Source of the DNA: Calliopsis andreniformis
Lineage: Eukaryota > Arthropoda > Insecta > Hymenoptera > Andrenidae
Length of the DNA: 64,000 nucleotides
Assembly (NCBI RefSeq): GCF_051401765.1
Contig: NW_027480481.1
Span: forward strand, 2,170,001 to 2,234,000
Direction: 5' to 3'
Each line of letters starts with the position of its first letter. The first letter of the stretch is position 1. A model generated the notes under the pieces. It had not been told where the DNA came from. It worked only from the letters and a program-made list of their open reading frames with translations, and made no database searches. Shown piece after piece: positions 52,701 to 64,000 of this stretch. Position numbers and translations under genes: made by a program.

Positions 52701-55700
52701 CCTCAATCCTCAATCCTCAATCCTCATTCTACAATCCTCAATACCCAATCCTCAATCTTCAATCCTCAATCTTCAATCCTCAATAATCAATCTCCAATCC
52801 TAGATCCTCAATCCCCAATCCTCAATCCTAAATCCTCAATCTTCAATCCTCAGACTTCAAACATCAATACTCAACCCTCAGACCTCGTCCTCAATCCACA
52901 ACCCTCAATCCTCAATCCTCAATATTCAATCATTAACATTCAATCTTCAATCCTCAATCCTCAATCCTCAACCCTCAATCCTCAATGTTCAATCCTCAAT
53001 ACCCAATCCTCAGTCTTCAATCCTCAATCCTCAATCCTCAATCCTCAATCCTCAGACCTCAAACCTCAATCCTGAATCCTCAATCCTGAATCCTCAATCC
53101 TGAATCCTCAATCTTCAGCCCTGAGTCCTCAACAATCAGTTGTCAATCCTCAATCCTGAATGGAATATCCTCAATTCACAGCTTTGAATACTCAATACTC
53201 AATCTGCAATCTTCAGATCTCTATCCACAAACATCAATTCTTATCACTCAACCCTCAATACTCAGTCCCTAATCCTCAATCTTCAATCCTCAATCCCCAA
53301 TCCTCAATCCTCAATCCTCAATCTTAATCTTCTATCCTCAATACTCAATCTTCAATCCTCAATACTCAATCTTCAATCCTCAATCCTCAATCCTCAATCC
53401 TCAATCCACAATCCTCAATACTCAATCGTCAATCTTCAATCCTCAATACTCAATCTTCAATCCTCAATCCTCAATCCTCAATCCTCAACCGTCGGTCCTC
53501 GACCTGAGTCCACAACCCTCAATCCTCAATACTCAATCTTCAATCCTCAATACTCAATATTCAATCCTCAATCCTCAATCCTCAATCCTCAATCCTCAAT
53601 CCTCAATCCTCAATCCTCAATCCTCAATCCTCAATTCTCAATCCTCAATCCTCAATCCTCATTCTACAATCCTCAATACCCAATCCTCAATCTTCAATCC
53701 TCAATAATCAATCTCCAATCCTAGATCCTCAATCCCCAATCCTCAATCCTCAATCCTCAATCTTCAATCCGCAGAACCCAATCCTCAATCTTCTATCCTC
53801 AATACTCAATCCTCAATCCTCAATCCTCAATCCTCAATCTTCTATCCTCAATACTCAATCTTCAATGTTCAATCCTCAATCCTCAATCCTCAATCTTCAA
53901 TCCGCAATCGTCAATCCTCAATCTTCAATACTCAATCCTCAATTCTCAATCCTCAATCCTCAATCCTCACTCTACAATCCTCAATACCCAATCCTCAATC
54001 TTCAATCCTCAATACTCAATATTCAATCCTCAATCCTCAATCCTCAATCCTCAATCCTCAATCCTCAATCCTCAATCCTCAATCCTCAATTCTCAATCCT
54101 CAATCCTCAATCCTCATTCTACAATCCTCAATACCCAGTCCTCAATCTTCAATCCTCAATAATCAATCTCCAATCCTAGATCCTCAATCCCCAATCCTCA
54201 ATCCTCAATCCTCAATCTTCAATCCGCAGAACCCAATCCTCAATCTTCTATCCTCAATACTCAATCCTCAATCCTCAATCCTCAATCCTCAATCTTCTAT
54301 CCTCAATACTCAATCTTCAATGTTCAATCCTCAATCCTCAATCCTCAATCTTCAATCCTCAATCATCAATCCTCAATCTTCAATACTCAATCCTCAACCC
54401 TCAATCCTCAATCCTCAGTACTCAACCATCAATCCTCAATTCTCAATACTCAATAGAATATCCTGAATTCTCAGGATTCTATACTCAAACCTCAATCCTC
54501 AACCCTCAGCCCTCATCCTCAAACCTCAATCCACAATCCTCAAACCTCGGTCCTCAACCGTCTGTCCTCGTCCTCAATCCTCAACCCTCAATCCTCAATC
54601 CTCCCATCTTCAATCATCAATACTCAATCTTAAAGCCTCAATCCTCAATCCTCAGTCCTCAAACCTCAATCCTGAATCCTCAGTCCTGAATCCTCAATCT
54701 TCAGCCCTGAGTCCTCAACAATCAGTTGTCAATCCTCAATCCTGATTAGAATATCCTCAATTCACAGCTTTCAATACTCAATACTCAATCGGCAATCTTC
54801 AGATCTCTATCCACAAACATCAATTCTCATCACTCAACACTCAATACTCAGTCCCTAATCCTCAATCTTCAATCCTCAATCCTCAATCCTCAATCCTCAA
54901 TCCTGAATCTTAATCTTCTATCCTCAACACTCAATCTTCAATACTCAATACTCAATCTTCAATCCTCAATCCTCAATCCTCAATCCTCAATCCACAATCC
55001 TCAATCCTCAATCGTCAATCTTCAATCCTCAATACTCAATCTTCAATCCTCAATCCTCAATCCTCAATCCTCAAGCCTCATTCTTCAATCGTCAATACCC
55101 AATCCTCAATCTTCAATCCTCAATCCTCAATCCTCAATCCTCAATCCTCAATCCTCAATCCTCAGTCCCCAAACCTCAATCCGGAATCCTCGATCCTGAA
55201 TCCTCAATCTTCAGCACTCAGGCCTCTACAATCAGTTGTCAATCCTCAATCCTCAATAGAATATCATCAATTCACAGTTTTCATTACTCAATACTCAATC
55301 TGCAATCTTCAAATCTCTATCCACAAACATCAGTTCTCATCACACAACCCTCAACACTCAGTCCCCAATCCTCAATGTTCAATCCTCACTCCTCAACCCT
55401 CAATCCACAGTCCTCAACCTTCATTCCTCAATATTGAATCTTCTATGCTCATTCCTCAATCCTCAATCCTCAATTCTCAATCCTCAATCGTCAATCTTCA
55501 ATCCTCAATACTCAATCTTCAATCCTCAATACTCAATCCTCAATCCTCAATCCTCATTCTTCAATCCTCAATACCCAATCCTCAATCTTCAATCCTCAAT
55601 CCTCAATCCTCAATTCTCAATCCTCAATCCTCAGTCCTCAGTCCTCAAACCTCAATCCTCAACCCTCAGCCCTCATCCTCAATCCTCAATCTTCAATCCT

Positions 55701-57900
55701 CAATTCTCAATCTTCAATCCTCAATCCTCAGTCCTCAATCTTCAATCCTCAATGCTCAATCCTCAATCCTCAATCCTCAGTCCTCAATCCTCAATCCTCA
55801 ATCCTCAAACCTCAATCCTCAACCGTCAGTCCTCGTCCTCAAACCTCAACCCTCAATACTAAATCCTCAATCTTCAATCATCAATACTCAATCTTCAATC
55901 CTCAATCCTCAATCCTCAATCCCCAATCCTCAATCCTCAATCCTCAATCCTCAATCCTCAATCTTCAATCCTCAATCCTCAATCGTCAATCTTCAATCCT
56001 CAATACTCAATCTTCAGTCCTCAATCCTCAATCCTCAATCCTCAATCCTCATTCTTCAATCCTCAATACACAATCCTCAATCTTCAGTCCTCAATCTTCA
56101 ATCCTCAATCTTCAATCCTCAATCCTCAATCCTCAAACTTCAATCCTCAGTCCCAAATCCTCAATCCTCAATACTCAATCCTCAATCCTCAATCTTCAAT
56201 CCTCAATACTCGATCTTCAATCCTCAATCTTCAATCCTCAATCCTCAGTCCTCATTCTACAATACTCAATACCCGATCCTCAATCCCCAGTCCTCAATCT
56301 TCAATCCTCAATGGTCAATCCTAAATGCTCAATGGTCAATCCTCAATCCTCAATCCCCAGTCCTCAGTCCTCAATCCTCAACCCTCAAACCTCAATCCTC
56401 AACCGTCAGTCCTCGTCCTCAATCGCAAACACTCAATCCTCAATCCTCAATCTTCAATCCTCAATACTCAATATTCAATACCCAATCATCAGTCTTCAAT
56501 CCTCAATCCTCAATCCACAAATCTCAATCCTCAATCCTCAGTCCTCAGTCCTCAAACCTCAATCCTCAACCCTCAGCCCTCATCCTGAATCCTCAATCCT
56601 CAATCCTCAATCCTCAATATTCAATTCTCAATACTCAACCTTCAATAATCAATCCTCAATCCTCAATCCTCAATACTCAATCCTCAACCTTCAATCCTCA
56701 ATCCTCAATTCTCAATCCACAATCATCAATCTTCAATCCTCAATACTCAATATTCAATACTCAATGTTCAATCCTCAACAGCCAATCCTCAATCTTCAAT
56801 CCTCAATCGTCAATCCTCAATCCTCAATCCTCAATCCTCAATCCTCAATCCTCAATCCTCAATCCTCAATCCTCAGTCCTCAATCCTCAATCCTCAATTT
56901 TCAATCCTCAGTCCCCAATCCTCAATCTTCAACCCTCAATCCTCAACCCTCAATCCTCGATCCTGAGTCCTCAATCCTCAATGCTCAATCCTCAATGCTC
57001 AATCCGCAATACCCAATCCTCAATCTTCAATCCTCAATCCTCAATCCTCAATCCTTAATACTCAACCCTCTATCCTCAGTCCTCAAACCTTAATCCTGAA
57101 CCCACAATCCTGAATCCTCAATCTTCTGCCCTCAGTCCTCAACAATCAGTTGTCAATCCTCAATCCCCAATGGAATATCATCAATTCACAGTTTTCAATA
57201 CTCAATACTCAATCTGCAATCTTCAAATCTCTATCCACAAACATCAATACTCATCACTCAACACTCAACACTCCGTTCCCAGTCCTCAATCTTCAATCCT
57301 CAATCCTCGATCCTCAATCCTCAATCCTCAATTTTCTATCCTCAATACTCAATCTTCAATCCTCATTGCTCAATCCTCAATCCTCAATCCTCAGTCCTCA
57401 ATCCACAATCCTCAATCCTCAGACCTCAATCCTCAATCGTCAGCCCGCGTCCTCAATCCTCAACACTCAATCCTCAATCCTCATTCTTCAATCCTCAATA
57501 CCCAATCCTCAATACCCAATCCTCAATCTTCAATCCTCAATACTCAATCCTCAATCCTCAATCCTCAATCCACAATCCTCAAAATTCCATCCTCAGCCCC
57601 AGGTCCTCAATCCTCAATACTCAATCCTCAATCCTCAATCTTCAATCCTGAATACTCAATCTGCAATCCTCAATCCTCAATCCTCAATCCTCAACCCTCA
57701 ATCCTCAAACGTCAATCCTCAATTCTCAATCCTCAATACTCAACCTTCAATCCTCAATTCTCAATCCTCAATCCTCAATCCTCAATTCTCAATCCTCATT
57801 CTTCAATCCTCAATACCCGATCCTCAATCCCCAGTCCTCAATCTTCAATCCTCAATGGTCAATCCTCAATCCTCAATCCTCAGTCCTCAATCCTCAATCC
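49784..57900 (+). repeat. 8.1 kb duplicated block, copy 2 (source-like copy at 38.02-46.12 kb)
   Basis: Matches 38021-46125 unit by unit. Core offsets are 11,763 (50219, 52230, 53158), 11,770 (54744, 55254) and 11,777 (57168). It contains an L' unit, an S unit, the 455-base tandem (53702-54156 and following), a type B core at 54451, the 510-base interval and the long A2 unit. One core (52230) has AGATCG instead of AGATCT. Confidence 0.87.
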
Positions 57901-58360
57901 TCAACCCTCAAACGTCAATCCTCAACCGTCAGTACTCGTCCTCAATCGTCAACACTCAATCCTCAATCCTCAATCTTCAATCCTCAATACTCAATATTTA
58001 ATACGCAATCTTCAATCTTCAATCCTCAATCTTCAATCCTCAATCCTCAATCCTCAATACTCAATCCTCATTCTTCAATCCTCAATACCCAATCCTCAGT
58101 CTTCAATCCTCAATCTTCAAACCTCAATCCGGAATCCTCAATCCTGAATCCTCAATCTTCAGCCGTCAGTCCTCAACAATCAATTCTCAATCCTCAATCC
58201 TCAATCTTCAATCCTCAATCCTCAATCCGCAATCCTCTATCCTCAATCTTCAATCCTCAATACTCAATCTTCAATCCTCAATCCTCAATCCTCAATCCTC
58301 AATCCTCAATCCTCAATACTCAGTCTTCAATCCTCAATCCTCAATCCTCAATCCTCAATC
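57901..58360 (+). repeat. L-like fragment after the duplicated block
   Basis: Begins like L interior (AACCGTCAGTACTCGTCC, AATCGTCAACACTC), then joins later L interior (CCGGAATCC, CAGCCGTCAGTCC) and plain heptamers. No core. Confidence 0.75.
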
Positions 58361-59464
58361 CTCCCATCTTCAATCCTCAATACTCAATCTGCAATCCTCA
58401 ATCCTCAATCCTCCATCCTCAACTCTCAATCCTCAAGCGTCAATCCTCAATTCTCAATCCTCAATACTCAACCTTCAATCCTCAATTCTCAATCTTCAAT
58501 CCTCAACCCTCAATTCTCAATCCTCAATACTCAATCCTCAAACCTCAATCCTCAACCGTCAGTCCTCGTCCTCAATCCTCAAACCTCAATACGCAATCCT
58601 CAATATTCAATCATCAATACTCAATCTTCAATCCTCAATCCTCAATCCTCAATCCTCAATACCCAGTATTCAATACCCAATCCTCAGTCTTCAATCCTCA
58701 ATCTTCAATCCTCAATACTCAATCTTCAATACTCAATCCTCAATCCTCAATCGTCAATCCTCATTCTTCAATCCTCAATACCCAATCCTCAATCTTCAAT
58801 CCTCAATACTCAATCTTCAATCCTCAATCCTCAATCCTCAATCCTCAATCCTCAACCTTCAATCCTCAGTCCCAAATCCCCAATCCTCAATACTCAATCC
58901 TAAATCCTCAATCTTCAATCCTCAATACTCGATCTTCAATCCTCAATCCTCAATCCTGAATCCTCAGTCCTCATTCTTCAATACTCAATACCCGATCCTC
59001 AATCCCCAGTCCTCAATCTTCAATCCTCAATGGTCAATCCTCAATCCTCAATGGTCAATCCTCAATCCTCAGTCCCCAGTCCTCAATCCTCAATCCTCAA
59101 CCCTCAAACCTCAATCCTCAACCGTCAGTCCTCGTCCTCAATCGCAAACACTCAATCCTCAATCCTCAATCTTCAATCCTCAATACCCAATATTCAATAC
59201 CCAATCCTCAGTCTTCAATCCTCAATCCTCAATCCTCAAATCTCAATCCTCAATCCTCAGTCCTCAGTCCTCAAACCTCAATCCTCAACCCTCAGCCCTC
59301 ATCCTCAATCCTCAATCCTCAATCCTCAATCCTCAATCTTCAATCCTCAATACTCAACCTTCAATAACCAATCCTCAATCCTCAATCCTCAGTCAACAAT
59401 CCTCAATCTTCAATCGTCAATACTCAGCCTTCAATCCTCAATCCTCAATTCTCAGTCCTCAATC
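58361..59464 (+). repeat. 1,104-base tandem unit, copy 1
   Basis: Starts at CTCCCATCTTC. Contains CAAGCGTCAATCC, CAATACGCAATCC, CAATACCCAGTATTC, CAGTCCCAAATCC and two CAATGGTCAATCC segments (59028-59060). Each landmark recurs at +1,104. No standard core. Confidence 0.85.
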
Positions 59465-60568
59465 CTCCCATCTTCAATCCTCAATACTCAATCTGCAATC
59501 CTCAATCCTCAATCCTCCATCCTCAACTCTCAATCCTCAAGCGTCAATCCTCAATTCTCAATCCTCAATACTCAACCTTCAATCCTCAATTCTCAATCTT
59601 CAATCCTCAACCCTCAATTCTCAATCCTCAATACTCAATCCTCAAACCTCAATCCTCAACCGTCAGTCCTCGTCCTCAATCCTCAAACCTCAATACGCAA
59701 TCCTCAATATTCAATCATCAATACTCAATCTTCAATCCTCAATCCTCAATCCTCAATCCTCAATACCCAGTATTCAATACCCAATCCTCAGTCTTCAATC
59801 CTCAATCTTCAATCCTCAATACTCAATCTTCAATACTCAATCCTCAATCCTCAATCGTCAATCCTCATTCTTCAATCCTCAATACCCAATCCTCAATCTT
59901 CAATCCTCAATACTCAATCTTCAATCCTCAATCCTCAATCCTCAATCCTCAATCCTCAACCTTCAATCCTCAGTCCCAAATCCCCAATCCTCAATACTCA
60001 ATCCTAAATCCTCAATCTTCAATCCTCAATACTCGATCTTCAATCCTCAATCCTCAATCCTGAATCCTCAGTCCTCATTCTTCAATACTCAATACCCGAT
60101 CCTCAATCCCCAGTCCTCAATCTTCAATCCTCAATGGTCAATCCTCAATCCTCAATGGTCAATCCTCAATCCTCAGTCCCCAGTCCTCAATCCTCAATCC
60201 TCAACCCTCAAACCTCAATCCTCAACCGTCAGTCCTCGTCCTCAATCGCAAACACTCAATCCTCAATCCTCAATCTTCAATCCTCAATACCCAATATTCA
60301 ATACCCAATCCTCAGTCTTCAATCCTCAATCCTCAATCCTCAAATCTCAATCCTCAATCCTCAGTCCTCAGTCCTCAAACCTCAATCCTCAACCCTCAGC
60401 CCTCATCCTCAATCCTCAATCCTCAATCCTCAATCCTCAATCTTCAATCCTCAATACTCAACCTTCAATAACCAATCCTCAATCCTCAATCCTCAGTCAA
60501 CAATCCTCAATCTTCAATCGTCAATACTCAGCCTTCAATCCTCAATCCTCAATTCTCAGTCCTCAATC
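59465..60568 (+). repeat. 1,104-base tandem unit, copy 2
   Basis: An adjacent copy of 58361-59464 with the same landmarks (CTCCCA at 59465, CAGTCCCAAATCC at 59971, CAATGGTCAATCC at 60132). Very few differences are visible. Confidence 0.85.
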
Positions 60569-60870
60569 CTCCCATCTTCAATCCTCAATACTCAATCTGC
60601 AATCCTCAATCCTCAATCCTCCATCCTCAACCCTCAATCCTCAAGCGTCAATCCTGTATCCTCAATCCTCAATCCTCAGACTTCAATCCTCAATTCTCAA
60701 TCTTCAATCCTCAATCCTCAATTCTCAATCCTCAATACTCAATCCTCAAACCTCAATCCTCAACCGTCAGTCCTCGTCCTCAATCCTCAAACCTCAATAC
60801 ACAATCCTCAATATTCAATCATCAATACTCAATCTTCAATCCTCAATCCTGAATCCTCAATCCTCAATCC
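60569..60870 (+). repeat. 1,104-base tandem unit, partial copy 3
   Basis: Follows the unit from CTCCCATC (60569) to about 60870, with CCTGTATCC where copies 1-2 have CCTCAATTC. The same CAAGCGTCAATCCTGTATCC version reappears near 63804. Confidence 0.78.
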
Positions 60871-62144
60871 TCAATATTCAGCACACAACACTCATCCATC
60901 AATCCTCAATACTCAACCATCAATCCTCAATTCTCAATACTCAATAGAATATACTGAATTCTCATGGTTGAATACTCGACCCAAAATATTCAATAAACAA
61001 GTCTCAATCCTCAAACATCAATATTCAACACTCAATCCTCAACGCTCAGTCCTCTCTCTTCAATCCTACATCCTCAATCCTCAATCCTCAAGCGTCAATC
61101 CTCAATCCTCAATCTTCAACCCTCAATCCTCAGTCCTCAAACCTCAATCCGGAATCCTCAGTCCTGAATCCTCAATCTTCAGCCGTCAGTCCTCAACAAT
61201 CAATTCTCAATCCTCAATCCTCAATCTTCAATCCTGAATCCTCAATCCGCGATCCTCAATCCTCAATCTTCAATCCTCAACCCTCAACTCTGAGTCATCA
61301 ATCCTCAACACTCAGTAATCAACAATCAATCTTCAATCATCAATCCTCAATCATCCATTCTCAATCCTCAATCTTCAATCATCAACACTCAATACTCAAC
61401 CCTCAATGCTTAATCCTCAATCCTCAATCATCCATTCTCAATACTCAATCTTCAATCATCAACACTCAATACTCAACCCTCTATGCTTAAACCTCAATCC
61501 TCAATCCTCAATCCTCAATCCTCAATCCTCAATCGTCAATCCTTAGTCATCAATCCTCAATCTTCAATCCTCAATATTCAATTTTCAACCCTCAATCATC
61601 AATCCTCAATTCTCAATCCTCAATCCTCAATCCTCAATCCTTAATCCTCGATTCTCGATCCTCAATCCTCAGTCCTCAGTCCTCAAACCTCAATCCTGAA
61701 CCCTCAGCCCTCATCCTCCATCCTCAACCCTCAATCCTCAATCCTCAATCCTCAATCTTCAATCCTCAATATTCAATCTTCAATTCTCAATCCTCAATCC
61801 TCAATCCTCAATCCTCAATCGTCAATCCTCAATCCTCAATCCTCAATCCTCAATCGTCAATCCTCAATCGTCTATCCTCAATCCTCAACCACCAATCCTC
61901 AATCCGCAATCCCCAAACCTCAATCCTCAATCGTCAATCCTCAAACCTCAGCCTTCAATCCTCAAACCTTGATCCTCAATCCTCAACCCTCTGTCCTCAT
62001 TCTTCAATTCTCAATCCTCAGTCCTCAGTCTTCAATCGTCAATCCTCAATCCTCAATCGTCAATCCTCAATCATCAACCATCAATCCCAAATCCTCAATC
62101 CTCAATCCTCAATCCTCAATCCTCAATCCTCAATTCTCAGCCCT
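60871..62144 (+). repeat. Degenerate heptamers with a type B core
   Basis: A type B core starts at 60942 (CAATAGAATATACTGAATT). CCGGAATCC and CAGCCGTCAGTCC segments follow, then irregular heptamers rich in CATCAATC and CAACACTCAATAC (61.3-61.5 kb). No long-range unit was recognised. Confidence 0.7.
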
Positions 62145-62320
62145 CAATAGAAAATCCTCAATTCCCAGTATTCAATACTCGATCCTCAACCTACAATCTT
62201 CAAATCTCAGTTCCCGTACATCAATTCTCAACACTCTATCATCAACCTACAATCTTCAAATCTCAGTTCCCGTACATCAATTCTCAACACTCTATCCTCA
62301 ACGCTCAGTCCTCAATCATC
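62145..62320 (+). repeat. Higher-order-repeat core, type C, with internal 56-base duplication
   Basis: CAATAGAAAATCCTCAATTC, CAACCTACAATCTTC, AAATCTCAGTTCCCGTACAT and CAACACTCTATC follow the same order as type A. The segment 62187-62242 is duplicated at 62243-62298. Other type C copies start at 62824 and 63586. Confidence 0.78.
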
Positions 62321-64000
62321 AATCAACAATCCTCAAACCTCTATATTCAATCTTCAATCCTCGACACTCAGTACTCAATCCTCAATCCTCAATCCCCAAC
62401 ACTCAATCCTCAACCCTCAGTAGTCAACCCTCAATACTCAATCCTCAATCCTCAATCTTCAATCCTCAATCCTCAATCTTCAATCCTCAATTCTCTGTCC
62501 TCAATCCTCTATCCTCAATCCTCAATCCTCAATCCTCAATCCTCAATCCTCAATCCTCAATTGTCAATCCTCAATCCTCAGCCATCAATCCTCAATCCTC
62601 AATCCCCAATCATCAATCATCAATCCTCAATCCTCAATCTTCAATCCTCAATACTCAATCCTCAATCCTCAGACCTCGATCCTCAATCCTCAATATTCAA
62701 TTAACAATCCTGGAATCTGAAACCTCAATCCACAACCCTCAGTACTCAATCCTCAATCTTCAATCCTCTTACATCTACCATCAATCCTCAATACTTAATC
62801 CTCAATCCTCAATCCTCAATGCTCAATAGAAAATCCTCAATTCTCTGTTTTCAATACTCAACCCTCAATCTTTAATTTTCAAATCTCAGTTCAGAGACAT
62901 CAATCCTCAACACTCTGTCCTCAACACTCAGTCCCCAATCTTCAATCATCAAATCCCAATCCATTATCTTCAGTCATCAATCCTCAGTCCACAACATTCA
63001 ATCCTCAATAATCAACACTCAATCCTCGATCCTCAATCCTCAATCCTCAATCCTCAATCCTCAATCCTCAATCCTCAATCCTCAATCCACAACACTCAAT
63101 CCTCAATCCTCAATCTTCAATCATCAATATTCAATCTTCAATCCTCAATGCTCAATCCTCAATCCCCAATCCTCAATCCTCAATCTTCAATCCTCAATCC
63201 TCAAACCTCAATCCTCAATCCTCAATCTTCAATCCTCAATACTCAATCTTCAATCCTCAATCCTCAATCCTCAATACTCAAAACTCATTCTTCAATCCTC
63301 AATACTCAATTTTCAATCCTCAATCGTCAATCCTCAATCCTCAATCCTCATTCTACAATCCTCGATACCCAATCCTCAATCTTCAATCTTCAATCCTCAA
63401 TTCGCAATCCTCAATCCTCAATCCTCAGACCTCAAGTATCAATACTCAACCCTCAGTCCTCGTCCTCAATCCACAACCCTCAATCCTCAATCGTTAATCT
63501 TCATTCATCAATATTCAACCTTCAATCCTGAATCCACAATCCTCAATCCTCAGTCCTCAATCCTCAATCCTCAATTCTCAGCCCTCAATAGAAAATCCTC
63601 AATTCCCATTATTCAATACTCAATCCGCAACCTGCAATCTTCAAATCTCAGTTCCCGAACATCAATTCTCAACACTCTATCCTCAACACTCAGTCCTCAA
63701 TCATCAATCAACAATCCTCAAACCTCTATATTCAATCTTCAATACTCGACACTCAATACTCAATCCTCAATCCTCAATCCTCCATCCTCAACCCTCAATC
63801 CTCAAGCGTCAATCCTGTATCCTCAATCCTCAATCCTCAGCCTTCAATCCTCAATTCTCAATCTTCAGCCCTCAGTCCTCAACAATCAATTGTCAATCCT
63901 CAATCCTCAATGGAATATCCTCAATTCACAGTTTTCAATACTCAATCCCCATAATTCAATCTTCAAATCTCAATCCACAAACATCAATTCTCATCACTCT
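62321..64000 (+). repeat. Degenerate right-hand part of the array
   Basis: Irregular heptamers with type C cores at 62824 and 63586 and a last A2-like core at 63908 that runs off the window. A pure run of about eight to nine heptamers lies near 63025-63087. From about 63778 the sequence repeats 60.61 kb onward (CCATCCTCAACCC, CAAGCGTCAATCC). The 0.93 kb periodicity seen on the left is not evident. Confidence 0.72.

Larger units (their letters stand above)
1..64000 (+). repeat. Heptameric satellite array (TCAATCC)n filling the window
   Basis: Every part of the window consists of direct repeats of TCAATCC and one- or two-base variants, always in the same orientation. The consensus has 2 A, 2 T, 3 C and no G, so the + strand is almost G-free and the - strand almost C-free. 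Uninterrupted runs of eight to ten perfect units occur (for example near 3153-3215 and 42255-42325). Higher-order organisation is annotated below. I see no coding sequence, tRNA, rRNA or transposon. Such arrays are typical of eukaryotic heterochromatin; the family name and species cannot be told from the sequence alone. Confidence 0.98.

Noticed and set aside
1..64000. Degenerate plant-type telomere repeat
   Set aside because: The G-rich strand TTGAGGA differs from TTTAGGG at two of seven positions. Allowing all rotations and both strands, a random heptamer has roughly an 18% chance of being that close (211/16384 times 14), so the resemblance carries little weight. No TTTAGGG run is visible.
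1..64000. CRISPR array
   Set aside because: There are no unique spacers of constant length between constant repeats, no cas genes, and the monomer is 7 bases.
1..64000. Sequencing or assembly noise making the heptamer
   Set aside because: Complex cores, subtype zoning and consistent unit order are not expected from polymerase stutter. Assembly duplication of whole 8-14 kb blocks remains possible and is flagged under the relevant findings.

Overview
The whole 64 kb window is one block of satellite DNA. I found no gene, RNA gene, CRISPR array or intact transposon. The elementary unit is a 7-base repeat, TCAATCC on the + strand (GGATTGA on the other), present from base 1 to base 64000 in one orientation. 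Nearly every other sequence is a point variant of this unit (TCAATCT, TCAATAC, TCAACCC, TCAGTCC, TGAATCC, TCAATCG). This points to a eukaryotic heterochromatic array (pericentromeric, subtelomeric, or on a repeat-rich chromosome). I do not recognise the satellite by name and cannot name the organism. Both window ends lie inside the array.

The heptamers are organised in layers. Layer 1 is the heptamer. Layer 2 is a higher-order repeat of about 0.91-0.97 kb (S unit), each carrying one ~114-base non-heptameric core (GAATAGAATATCC ... AGATCT ... CAAACATCA ... GTCCCTA). I placed 50 cores of this class plus 5 of a related type. Layer 3 is a longer interval (L unit, about 3.03 kb) in which one core is followed by about 3 kb of core-free heptamers, with deleted derivatives of 1.20 kb (X) and 2.01 kb (L'). 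Layer 4 is multi-kb duplication: 1-9.5 kb matches 13.97-23.5 kb; a 7.7 kb super-unit of five S plus one L is tandem at 22.09-29.79 and 29.79-37.52 kb with a third copy starting at 37.52 kb; 38.02-46.12 kb matches 49.78-57.90 kb.

Layout: 0.18-9.5 kb S S L S S X S; 9.5-11.8 kb a mosaic island with the second core type; 11.84-15.56 kb two tandem 1,862-base units; 16.0-22.1 kb L S S X; 22.1-38.5 kb super-units; 38.5-46.1 kb L', S and more divergent blocks; 46.1-49.76 kb a 2.28 kb unit and a 1.34 kb deleted copy; 49.78-57.9 kb the second 8.1 kb block; 58.4-60.9 kb two and a partial 1,104-base unit; 61-64 kb degenerate heptamers with a third core type, which look like an approach to the array edge.

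Long open reading frames on the + strand are a property of the repeat. Seven is not a multiple of three, so all three + frames read the same stop-free heptapeptide (S-I-L-N-P-Q-S), while the - strand has a TGA every 21 bases in every frame. I call no CDS. The points worth a second look are the core, the rule that core-to-core distances change in steps of exactly 7 bases, the recent large duplications, and the extreme G-depletion of one strand over 64 kb.
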